Shown: positions 8,334-15,223 of the stretch, one piece after another
Position numbering within the stretch: the first letter of the stretch is position 1
Layout of the letters: each line of letters begins with the position of its first letter
NCBI GenBank assembly: GCA_036013055.1
Contig: DASCQM010000004.1
Coordinates: 1-27,662, forward strand
From: SHYR01 sp036013055
GTDB taxonomy: Bacteria > Chloroflexota > Dehalococcoidia > UBA2979
Reading direction: 5' to 3'
Length of the DNA: 27,662 bases
Program-made: the position numbers and the translations under genes
The notes under the pieces: model-generated
What the model was told of the DNA's origin: nothing
Database searches by the model: none
What the model saw: only the letters and a program-made list of their open reading frames with translations

Positions 8334-9532
8334 CCGCGCGTCCCCTGAGAGATCTGGTAGATCTTGCCTTCCGTCTTAATCGACGGCGCGATCACCATCC
8401 TCGCGTCGTGGAACTCGGAGATCGAGGTCGCGCCGCAGGTCGACATCGACGTCCGCAGCGCGCCGAAGAGGTTCTCCGTGCCGTCCGTCCTTGATGTCGG
8501 GCCGAAGAGCAGGTCTTCGAGCGTGTGCCCCTGTCCAATGTGGACGCGGACGCCGCGCGGCAGCTCGGCGTGCGGGGTCGCCATGCCCCAGTGGTAGCCA
8601 CGACCGGGCGCGCCCTCGGTGCCGGCGAGCGGCGAGCCGATCATAACTGCGTCCGCGCCAGCGCAGATCGCCTTCGAGACGTCGCCGCCGGTGCGGAAGC
8701 CGCCGTCCGTGATGATCGAGACGTAGCGGCCGGTGCGCTCGAAGAAGACGTCGCGTGCGTGCGAGGTGTCGAGGGTGGCCGAGATCTGCGGGATACCGAT
8801 GCCCAGCACCTCGCGCGAGGTACAGGCAGCGCCCGGGCCGACGCCGACGAGGATGCCCTGCACCCCGGTCTCCATCAGCTCCATCGTGGCGCCAAAGTCG
8901 ACGGTGTTGCCGACCAGCACCGGGACGGGCGCGATCTGTTCGACGAGCTCGTCGAGCCGCAGCCCTCGCAGCGATGTCGAGACGTGGCGGGCGGTCGTCA
9001 CCGTCGACTGGACGACGAAGTAGTCTGCGCCGGCCTCGACGGCCAGCGGCGCGAAGCGTTTCGTGTTCTGTGGGGTGGAACTGACGATGGCGGTACCACC
9101 GCCGTGCTTGATCTGCTCGATGCGCTGCCCAACGAGATTCGGGTCGATCGGCTGCTCGTAGATGCGCTGGAGGACCCCCGTGGCGTCGTCCTGGTCTGCT
9201 GCTGCGATCTCGTCGAGTGCCGCGCCGGGGTCTTCGTACCGAGTCTGCACGCCGTCGAGGTTGAGCACCGCCAGCCCGCCGTGCTTCGAGAAGCGGATCG
9301 CGAAGTCGGGATCGACGACGGCGTCCATCGCGGACGCCATGATCGGCAGCGCGAACTCGTTCTCGCCCAGCCGGAACGTCGGCTCGACCATGTCGGGATT
9401 TGTCGTCAGCGCGCCGGGGACGATCGCGACATCGTCGAATCCCCACGCCTGTTCGAGGCTCTTCTTCTGCACGCCGGACTGAGCCGCCGCTACTTCCGCG
9501 TCGAGTTTCTCGTGGACGTCACCGGCTACCAT
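8330..9532 (-). CDS. guaB3: GuaB3-family IMP dehydrogenase-related protein
   Basis: A 400-residue TIM-barrel protein without the CBS pair found in standard GuaB. ATG 9532 is chosen because AGGGGTGG lies just upstream and the protein then starts MVAGDVHEKLDAEV; an ATG at 9550 has no ribosome site. Signatures: PIMASAMDAVVDPDFAIR, VQSTVTT, the active-site-like loop GVGPGAACTSREVLGIG with the Cys in place, IITDGGFRTGGDVSKAICAG, and the GuaB3-type tail LFGALRTSM followed by SISEFHDARMV. Standard IMP dehydrogenase oxidises IMP to XMP for GMP synthesis. GuaB3 of cyanobacteria is reported active, while some actinobacterial copies are thought inactive; the retained Cys favours activity, but this is inference. 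It is divergent from metG with a structured leader. Its stop at 8330 overlaps the end of prmC by 4 bases, tail to tail. Confidence 0.88.
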   Translation of the reverse strand: MVAGDVHEKLDAEVAAAQSGVQKKSLEQAWGFDDVAIVPGALTTNPDMVEPTFRLGENEFALPIMASAMDAVVDPDFAIRFSKHGGLAVLNLDGVQTRYEDPGAALDEIAAADQDDATGVLQRIYEQPIDPNLVGQRIEQIKHGGGTAIVSSTPQNTKRFAPLAVEAGADYFVVQSTVTTARHVSTSLRGLRLDELVEQIAPVPVLVGNTVDFGATMELMETGVQGILVGVGPGAACTSREVLGIGIPQISATLDTSHARDVFFERTGRYVSIITDGGFRTGGDVSKAICAGADAVMIGSPLAGTEGAPGRGYHWGMATPHAELPRGVRVHIGQGHTLEDLLFGPTSRTDGTENLFGALRTSMSTCGATSISEFHDARMVIAPSIKTEGKIYQISQGTRG

Positions 9533-9593
9533 CGACCACCCCTGATCCATGCAACGTTCGAACTGTGGACAGCAATTTCGCGGGATACACAAA

Positions 9594-9614
9594 GGCCCTC
9601 CGCGATGAAGGGCC
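9594..9614 (-). promoter_or_regulatory. Leader hairpin followed by TTTGTG upstream of guaB3 (proximal)
   Basis: Read on the minus strand this is GGCCCTTC, loop ATCGC, GCGGAGGGCC's GGAGGGCC arm: an 8-bp stem (one T-G pair) with a 5-base loop, immediately followed by TTTGTG (9593-9588). It is terminator-like but with a weak T-tract, about 55 bases before the guaB3 start. Possible attenuator or mRNA-stability element. Confidence 0.45.
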
Positions 9615-9628
9615 CCTCTACGCACAAA

Positions 9629-9650
9629 CTCCCCCCGGGTACGGAGGGAG
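9629..9650 (-). promoter_or_regulatory. Leader hairpin followed by TTTGTG upstream of guaB3 (distal)
   Basis: On the minus strand CTCCCTCC, loop GTACCC, GGGGGGAG: an 8-bp stem (one T-G pair) with a 6-base loop, directly followed by TTTGTG (9628-9623), the same tail as the proximal hairpin. The pair of tandem hairpins with the same tail fits a cis-regulatory leader for guaB3. No known riboswitch or T-box signature is recognisable. Confidence 0.4.
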
Positions 9651-9659
9651 GAAAGAATT

Positions 9660-9700
9660 TCATCTCAAACAATGAATCACCATGAATCAGCGGGAGATGA
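9660..9700. repeat. Direct repeat nested in an inverted repeat, guaB3-metG gap
   Basis: ATGAATCA occurs at 9672-9679 and 9682-9689, a 10-bp period (one helical turn). These are flanked by TCATCTC (9660-9666) and its complement GAGATGA (9694-9700). The local composition is clearly A+T-richer than the surrounding genes. This may be a regulator-binding site for the divergent pair. The rest of the 291-base gap shows no gene; a 14-codon plus-strand frame starting at 9672 has no convincing support. Confidence 0.4.
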
Positions 9701-9809
9701 TTTCCAAGGAGGCTAGCGCCCTCCCCGTGCGCGGTCAAGATCGAACTGCGCGTCACAGCCGATCGGCCATCAATCGTCAGCCAGCGTGGGCCGTGCGAGG
9801 GCTGCATGC

Positions 9810-9815
9810 TACGAT
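9810..9815 (+). promoter_or_regulatory. Candidate -10 element (TACGAT) for metG
   Basis: TACGAT ends 8 bases before the metG ATG at 9824, with no Shine-Dalgarno in between (CCCGCGCG). Transcription would start within about 2 bases of the ATG. No clear -35. Confidence 0.35.
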
Positions 9816-9823
9816 CCCGCGCG

Positions 9824-11491
9824 ATGCCCGAAACCATTCTCGTCTGCGTTGCCTGGCCGTACGCCAACACGCCCCTGCATGCCGGTCAGGTGGCCGGTTC
9901 GTACCTGCCGGCCGACATCTTCGCGCGGTACCACCGCATGAAGGGCAATCGCGTGCTGATGGTCTCCGGCTCCGATTCGCACGGCACCCCGGTGACGATC
10001 GTCGCCGAGCAGGAGGGCACGACACCGGAGGCGATCTTCGAGCGTAGCCATCAGAGTTTCCTCGACACGTTCGACGGCTTCGGCATCGACTTCGATCTCT
10101 TTACGCACACCGACACCGAGAACCACATCGAGACCTCGCAGGACATCTTCAACCGGCTCGTGGAGCGCGGATTCATCTACGAGGCTGAGCAGACGATGCT
10201 CTACGACCCTCAGGTCAGGCGCTTCCTCCCCGACCGCTATGTTGAAGGCACCTGCCCGTACTGCGGCTACGAGGATGCGCGCGGCGACCAGTGCGATGAC
10301 TGCGGCCGCCCCGTCGATGCGCTCGAACTCGGCAACCCGCGTTCGAAGCTCTCCGACGCGACGCCAGAACCGCGCGACACGAAGCACTTCTTTCTCAAGC
10401 TCAGCGCCTTCAACGAGCAGCTCAAGGAGTGGGTCTCCGCGCAGGATCACTGGCGGCCTGCAGTGAAGAACTTCACCCTCGGCATGCTCGATGAGGGCCT
10501 GCACGACCGCGCGATCACACGTGACATCGAGTGGGGCGTCCCTGTGCCGATGGAGGGCTACGAGGCCAAGCGCATCTACGTCTGGTTCGAGGCCGTGATC
10601 GGGTACCTCTCGGCGACGAAGGAGTGGTTCGCGACAAACGATGACCCGGACGGGTGGGAGGCGTTCTGGAAGGACCCGGCGGCGAAGACCGTCTACTTCC
10701 AGGGCAAGGACAACATCACGTTCCACACGCTGATCTGGCCGATGATGCTGCTCGGTTACGAGGGATTGAACGTCCCCTACGACGTACCAGCGAACCAGTA
10801 TCTGACCATGGGCCAGCGCCAGCTCTCTTCCAGCCGCAACTGGGCCGTCTGGATGCCTGACTACCTCGACCGTCACGACCCCGACCCGCTGCGCTACATG
10901 CTGACCGCGATCATGCCGGAGACGTCCGACTCCGACTTCACGTGGCAGGAGTACGTGCGCCGCAACAACGACGAGCTGCTCGCCCGCTGGGCCAACCTCG
11001 TGCACCGCGTGATGACGCTCACCCGTCGCAACTTCGACGACCGCGTCCCGGAGCCGCCTGCCGAGCTGGCGCCCGAGTCGACCGCACTGCTCGCGAGCGT
11101 CGACGCCGCCTACGACGTCGTTGGCGGGGAGATCGAGGCGGTGCACATGCGCGCCGCGCTGACAGCCGCGATGGGGATCGCACGCGAGGCGAACCAGTAC
11201 CTCGATGAGCGCGAGCCGTGGAAGGCCGTGAAGACGGACCGCGATTCGGCCGCTGAGACGCTCTACGTCGCCGTCAACGTCGTCAGCGGCATCGCGACGC
11301 TGCTGCAGCCGTTCCTACCCTTCACTTCGCCACAGGCGTGGGCATTTGCCGGCAATGAAGGCGACATCCAGGCCGCCGGCTGGCTGCGCAGCGAGATCGC
11401 GCCCGGTACCCCCCTGCCCGAGCCATCGCCGCTCGTCCAGAAGCTCGACGCCGCGCTGGCCGACGAGGAAGAAGCACGGCTGGGCCAGTGA
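9824..11491 (+). CDS. metG: Methionine-tRNA ligase with altered HIGH and KMSKS motifs
   Basis: A 555-residue class I synthetase charging both initiator and elongator tRNA-Met. ATG 9824 gives MPETILVCVAWPYANTPLH; an in-frame ATG at 9806 would add six unlikely residues. The HIGH motif reads HAGQ (19-22), followed by AGSYLPADIFARYHRMKG and SGSDSHGTP. The zinc knuckle C144-x2-C147...C157-x2-C160 is intact. Further on are VWFEAVIGYLSATKEW, GKDNITFHTLIWP, and QLSSSRNWAVW (from 333) where KMSKS normally lies. The anticodon-binding helical domain continues to the end; there is no C-terminal EMAP/Trbp111 domain. It is first gene of a tightly coupled trio with tatD and the prenyl synthase fusion (GTGA overlap). 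Function is confident despite the motif drift because the remaining sequence is strongly MetRS-like. Confidence 0.95.
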   Translation: MPETILVCVAWPYANTPLHAGQVAGSYLPADIFARYHRMKGNRVLMVSGSDSHGTPVTIVAEQEGTTPEAIFERSHQSFLDTFDGFGIDFDLFTHTDTENHIETSQDIFNRLVERGFIYEAEQTMLYDPQVRRFLPDRYVEGTCPYCGYEDARGDQCDDCGRPVDALELGNPRSKLSDATPEPRDTKHFFLKLSAFNEQLKEWVSAQDHWRPAVKNFTLGMLDEGLHDRAITRDIEWGVPVPMEGYEAKRIYVWFEAVIGYLSATKEWFATNDDPDGWEAFWKDPAAKTVYFQGKDNITFHTLIWPMMLLGYEGLNVPYDVPANQYLTMGQRQLSSSRNWAVWMPDYLDRHDPDPLRYMLTAIMPETSDSDFTWQEYVRRNNDELLARWANLVHRVMTLTRRNFDDRVPEPPAELAPESTALLASVDAAYDVVGGEIEAVHMRAALTAAMGIAREANQYLDEREPWKAVKTDRDSAAETLYVAVNVVSGIATLLQPFLPFTSPQAWAFAGNEGDIQAAGWLRSEIAPGTPLPEPSPLVQKLDAALADEEEARLGQ

Positions 11492-12294
11492 CCCTGAGCG
11501 CGCCTCTGATCGACGCACACGCACACACCTGGTCTCGCGAGTTCGAGCGCGACTACGACGCGACGATCGACCGCGCATGGGACGCCGGGCTGACTGCCGT
11601 CGTCGAGGTCGGCACCGACAGCGAGACGAGCCTGCGCGCGCTCGCCCTGGCGCAGGCCGATAGTCGCGTCTATGCCGTCGGCGGGCTGCACCCGCACTCC
11701 GCGAAGCAGCTGCCGGAAGAGCGCGCCGCGCTGCGCACGCTCTTCGAGGGCGGCGAGTTCGTCGGCATTGGTGAAATCGGGCTGGACTTCTATCGCAACC
11801 TCTCGCCGCCGGAGGTGCAGTACGAGGCGCTGCTCTGGCAGCTCGATCTCGCGCGCGAGCTGTCGCTGCCGGTGGTGATTCACTCGCGCGACGCGGACGA
11901 AGACTGCTTCGCTGTCCTCGCTGAGTGGTCACGCAAGAGCGGCCGCTACCTGGGCGCGGAACGTGAGATCGGGATGATGCACTGCTACGCGGGCGACGCG
12001 GAACTGGCGCAGCGCTACCAGGACATCGGATTCCTGATCTCGGTGCCGGGCACCGTCACCTACGCGAACAACCAGCGAGGGCGCGAGGTGGCGCGCTCCA
12101 TTCCGCTGGGCGCTATGCTGGTCGAAACCGACTGCCCGTACCTCACGCCGCAACCCCATCGAGGTTCGCGGAATGAGCCGTCGTACGTACTGCGGACGGC
12201 GCAGGAGGTCGCGGATCTGCGCGGTTGCTCCCTCGATGAGGTAGCTACGGCGACCGCCAACAACGCGGCGAGGCTGTTCGGGTTCACGATATGA
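11488..12294 (+). CDS. tatD: TatD family metal-dependent DNase/hydrolase
   Basis: A 268-residue TIM-barrel hydrolase. It starts at GTG 11488 within the metG stop (GTGA overlap), so it is translationally coupled. The metal ligands are all visible: H-x-H in LIDAHAHTW, Glu in GIGEIGLDFYR, His in VVIHSRDAD, His in MMHCYAGD, and Asp in LVETDCPYLTPQPHRG. The family includes 3'-5' exonucleases acting on single-stranded DNA and D-aminoacyl-tRNA deacylase-like quality-control activities. A tatD gene directly behind metG is a widespread bacterial arrangement. Catalytic competence is well supported; the physiological substrate is not known from sequence. Confidence 0.94.
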   Translation: MTLSAPLIDAHAHTWSREFERDYDATIDRAWDAGLTAVVEVGTDSETSLRALALAQADSRVYAVGGLHPHSAKQLPEERAALRTLFEGGEFVGIGEIGLDFYRNLSPPEVQYEALLWQLDLARELSLPVVIHSRDADEDCFAVLAEWSRKSGRYLGAEREIGMMHCYAGDAELAQRYQDIGFLISVPGTVTYANNQRGREVARSIPLGAMLVETDCPYLTPQPHRGSRNEPSYVLRTAQEVADLRGCSLDEVATATANNAARLFGFTI

Positions 12295-13535
12295 CGCTGG
12301 CGACGACTCGAGATATCGACCATGGGGTCTTTGGCGGCGTCTGCGCAGGATTCGCGGCCGACCGCCAGCTGAGCTTGCGTGTCGTGCGAGCACTCACCGT
12401 GGCGCTCTCGATCCTCACCGGTGGACTCGTCGCGTTCGCCTACGTCGTGCTCTGGCTGCTCCTCCCCGCAAGGGACGATCGCTCGATCGGATCACCAATC
12501 GCCACGGCAGCAACGGAGGCGCCCGCACCTGCAGGTGTTGCATCCCGACCACCATCTACGATCGCCTCCGCGACGCCGTCGCAGCTCTACGGTCCGGTGA
12601 CCGACGACCTGCCGTTGATCGACGAGAGGCTGCTCTCGCTCGCGAACGACGAGATGCCGTGGCTACGCGAGATGATGCAATCGATGCTCAAGGGCGGCGG
12701 CAAGAAGATGCGGCCCGCGATGGCGCTGCTGGCCGGTCGCTACGGTACCTACAACCTCAAGGTGCTCGTCCCGCTCGCCGCCAGCGTCGAATTGCTGCAC
12801 ACGGCGACGCTGGTACACGACGACGTGATCGATGAGGCGGCCGAGCGGCGCGGCAATCCGACCGCTGCGGCGCTCTTCGGCAACTCCGCCAGTGTGATGC
12901 TCGGCGACTATATGTTCGCGCATGCCGCTGAGTTGATCGCCAGCACCGACAACACGCGCGTCGTCCGTCATTTCGCTCGCACGCTCGGTCGAATGGCCGC
13001 TGGCGAGCTGCAGCAGGACATCACCGCCTTCGAGTACTCGGAGGACGTCGAACGTTACATGGACCGCATTGGCGGCAAAACCGCCTCGCTCTTCGCGACA
13101 GCGGCGGAAGGTGGCGCGATCGTCACCGGCGCGCCGGAGGAGCACATCGACGCGCTGCGCCATTATGGCGAGTCGTTGGGGATGGCGTTCCAGATCGTAG
13201 ATGACCTGCTCGACTTCACAGGGGACGCCGAGGAGATGGGCAAACCGATCGGTTCCGATCTGCGCGAGGGCACGATCACGCTGCCGGCGATCTTCTACAT
13301 GCAGAAGCACCCCGGCGACAACGCGGTGAAGCGCGCCTTCGACGATGTCGACCGCGAGCAGAACTTCGCGCAGGCGATCGAGGAGATCCGCAGCTCGGGT
13401 GCGCTCGATGAAGCGGCGCAGGCGGCCCATCGTTTCGGCGATCGCGCGCGTGAGGCGCTCAGTGCGCTGCCACCCGGCGAAGAGCGCGAGAAGCTCGACG
13501 GTCTGATCGATTACGTGATGGAGCGGCGCAGCTAG
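12291..13535 (+). CDS. PspC domain - long-chain polyprenyl diphosphate synthase fusion
   Basis: A 414-residue two-part protein. Residues 7-60 form a PspC domain (DHGVFGGVCAGFAADRQLS, then a transmembrane helix ending YVVLWLLLPA). Residues 61-100 are an Ala/Pro/Ser/Thr linker, and from about 105 comes a complete trans-prenyltransferase: GGGKKMRP, first Asp-rich motif HDDVIDEAAERRG (D177-D181), LGDYMFAHA, GELQQD, and second motif QIVDDLLDFTGD (D304-D308). It adds isopentenyl units to an allylic diphosphate. The small Ala five residues before the first motif suggests a long-chain product such as a quinone side chain. The ATG overlaps the tatD stop (ATGA). The frame is continuous, so the fusion is not a splice of two genes. 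The helix would anchor the synthase at the membrane. It ends 24 bases from convergent recO. Confidence 0.9.
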   Translation: MTLATTRDIDHGVFGGVCAGFAADRQLSLRVVRALTVALSILTGGLVAFAYVVLWLLLPARDDRSIGSPIATAATEAPAPAGVASRPPSTIASATPSQLYGPVTDDLPLIDERLLSLANDEMPWLREMMQSMLKGGGKKMRPAMALLAGRYGTYNLKVLVPLAASVELLHTATLVHDDVIDEAAERRGNPTAAALFGNSASVMLGDYMFAHAAELIASTDNTRVVRHFARTLGRMAAGELQQDITAFEYSEDVERYMDRIGGKTASLFATAAEGGAIVTGAPEEHIDALRHYGESLGMAFQIVDDLLDFTGDAEEMGKPIGSDLREGTITLPAIFYMQKHPGDNAVKRAFDDVDREQNFAQAIEEIRSSGALDEAAQAAHRFGDRAREALSALPPGEEREKLDGLIDYVMERRS

Positions 13536-13558
13536 TCGCCCCGCCCCGCTCGTCTCGA

Positions 13559-14353
13559 CTACTCAGCCTGCCCAGCCTGTTCAGCGAGCCCCGCTCGGCG
13601 CGCCTCAGTCACGAAGTGCTGACTCGTCAGTTCGCGTTCCGCGACCGATTCCATCAGCTCATGCATCACCCGTTCGAGGCGCGCGGCCAGCTCCGGCGTG
13701 AGCCGAATGCGCGCGGCCTCCTCGTACGACCCATCCTGGTAGGCACGCAGCACCTTCAGCGTCGTGGCGTCGATTGCACCGGCCTCGGGGTGCGACGACC
13801 GGCAATCGCGGCAGACCACGCCGCCCGACGTCGATGACCACGATGCGGCATCGGCATCGACCGCGTTGCGGCAACTGATGCACTCGTACCATTCCGGGCG
13901 GAAGCCGCTCTCGGCCAGCAGCTGCAACTCGAACCAGCGGATCACGAGCTGCAACCCGTCCCCACGCGCCAGCCGTACCAGTGAGGAGTGCACCAGCTCG
14001 TACAGCGACTGTGCCTCCTGATGCTCGACCGTGAAGCGATCCGCAAGGTCGGTGATGTACATCGCCGTCGTCAGTCGCTCGAGGTCGTCGTGTAGCCCCG
14101 CGAAGGCGTCGACCGTCTGCGCCTGCGTGACGATGTCGAGGTTGCGCCCATGCGCCAGCAGCACCTCGACGTGCATCGCCGGTTCGAGGTGGCCGGCGAG
14201 CTTGCTGCGCGGTCTCAGCGCGCCCTTGGCGACCGCGTCGACCTTGCCGCGGCCGGGCGTGAGCAGCGTGACGATGCGGTCGGCGTCGCCAAGCCGTCGA
14301 TGGCGCAGCACCACCGCCGGCGTCTTCGTCACGCGTGGCGGGCGACCGGGCAT
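13559..14353 (-). CDS. recO: DNA repair protein RecO
   Basis: A 264-residue protein that loads RecA onto SSB-coated DNA with RecR and anneals strands. The N-terminal OB fold is visible as TPAVVLRHRRLGDADRIVTLLTPGRGK and KGALRPRSKLAGHLEP (in part), followed by the helical region and a zinc site C-x2-C (CISC) ... C-x2-C (CRDC). GGGGAGCG lies about 5-12 bases before the ATG at 14353. It is last in the dnaX-recR-72aa-recO row, with 20 bases between it and the membrane protein gene. Pairing with recR fits a RecOR pathway. Confidence 0.93.
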   Translation of the reverse strand: MPGRPPRVTKTPAVVLRHRRLGDADRIVTLLTPGRGKVDAVAKGALRPRSKLAGHLEPAMHVEVLLAHGRNLDIVTQAQTVDAFAGLHDDLERLTTAMYITDLADRFTVEHQEAQSLYELVHSSLVRLARGDGLQLVIRWFELQLLAESGFRPEWYECISCRNAVDADAASWSSTSGGVVCRDCRSSHPEAGAIDATTLKVLRAYQDGSYEEAARIRLTPELAARLERVMHELMESVAERELTSQHFVTEARRAGLAEQAGQAE

Positions 14354-14373
14354 CGAGCGCGCTCCCCGTTCCG

Positions 14374-14592
14374 CTAGCGCCGACGGCCCTGGCGAGCCCT
14401 GACGATGTCAGCGGCACCGAGACCGACCGAGACCCAGAACGCGACCTGCAGCGCGGCGAACAGCGCGTTCAGCGCCGGAGCCCTCACCAGCGCGAAGAGA
14501 AAGAGCATGAAGACGAATGTGTAAAAGAACCAGCGCACGGCGCGCGGCAGGCCAACGAGCGAGAGCGTCAATCGCGCCAGCCAGACCAGCAT
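14374..14592 (-). CDS. Small two-helix membrane protein between recR and recO
   Basis: A 72-residue protein with two hydrophobic stretches: about 20-40 (WFFYTFVFMLFLFALV) and about 42-62 (ALNALFAALQVAFWVSVGLG), with a basic tail RARQGRRR. Its ATG at 14592 lies 1 base beyond the recR stop, so it is probably translated with recR. I do not recognise the family. The tight operon position, ordinary codon use and clear membrane pattern make it a likely real gene, but its function is unknown. Confidence 0.65.
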   Translation of the reverse strand: MLVWLARLTLSLVGLPRAVRWFFYTFVFMLFLFALVRAPALNALFAALQVAFWVSVGLGAADIVRARQGRRR

Positions 14593-14593
14593 C

Positions 14594-15217
14594 TCAGCTC
14601 ACGTCCTGTCGGAACTCGATCGCCCGTCCCAGCGTGAGGTCGTCGGCGTACTCAAGGTCGGCTCCGGCAGGCAGCCCACGCGCGAGGCGGGTGACGCGGA
14701 TTTCGAGCGGCCCGAGCAAGCGAGCGAGGTACATCGCGGTCGCCTCGCCCTCGAGGTTTGGGTTTGTCGCCACGATTACCTCGGCCACCTCGGTATCACT
14801 GTCGCGCAGGCGCGCCAGCAGTTCAGCGATCTTGATCTCCTCGGGGCCAATGCCGTCGGCGGGCGAGATCACGCCATGCAGTACGTGAAAGAGTCCACGG
14901 AAGCCATCGGTGCGCTCGATCGCGAGCACGTCGAGCGGCTCCTCAACAACGCAGAGCACGGTGCGGTCGCGAGAGCTGTCCGAGCAGACGCCGCACGGCG
15001 AGTGCTCCGCGACGTTCTGGCAGCGCTCACAGAGCACGACGCGCTCTTTCACGTCGAGCAACGCCTCGGCGAGCGAGCGCGCCTCCTCCTCGGAGGAGCG
15101 CAGCACGTGGTAAGCCAGCCGCTGGGCGGACTTCGGTCCAATGCCGGGCAGGCGATGGAAGGCCTCGATCAATCGCGTGATCGGCGATGCGACGGATGAG
15201 CGTGCAGGGTCAGGCAA
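14594..15217 (-). CDS. recR: Recombination mediator protein RecR
   Basis: A 207-residue protein forming the DNA-clamp ring that works with RecO. It has an HhH motif (LPGIGPKSAQRLAYH), a four-Cys zinc site (CERC ... CGVC), a Toprim domain beginning CVVEEPLDVLAIE, and the C-terminal LARGLPAGADLEYADDLTLG. The start is a TTG at 15217, 6 bases after the dnaX stop, with GGAG 9 bases upstream; the resulting length matches the family and no better in-frame start exists. The dnaX-recR pair is a conserved operon in many bacteria, often with an intervening ybaB, which is missing here. Confidence 0.95.
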   Translation of the reverse strand: MPDPARSSVASPITRLIEAFHRLPGIGPKSAQRLAYHVLRSSEEEARSLAEALLDVKERVVLCERCQNVAEHSPCGVCSDSSRDRTVLCVVEEPLDVLAIERTDGFRGLFHVLHGVISPADGIGPEEIKIAELLARLRDSDTEVAEVIVATNPNLEGEATAMYLARLLGPLEIRVTRLARGLPAGADLEYADDLTLGRAIEFRQDVS

Positions 15218-15223
15218 CCGCGG

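Noticed and set aside
9672..9716. A 14-codon plus-strand frame ending in TAG, with AAGGAGG just before its stop, upstream of metG
   Set aside because: No well-spaced ribosome site precedes its ATG, the AAGGAGG has no start codon at the right distance, and the stretch is better explained as repeats.
9533..9823. T-box or SAM riboswitch before metG
   Set aside because: The T-box core and specifier-loop patterns are not visible; the stable hairpins have T-tracts only on the minus strand, facing guaB3.
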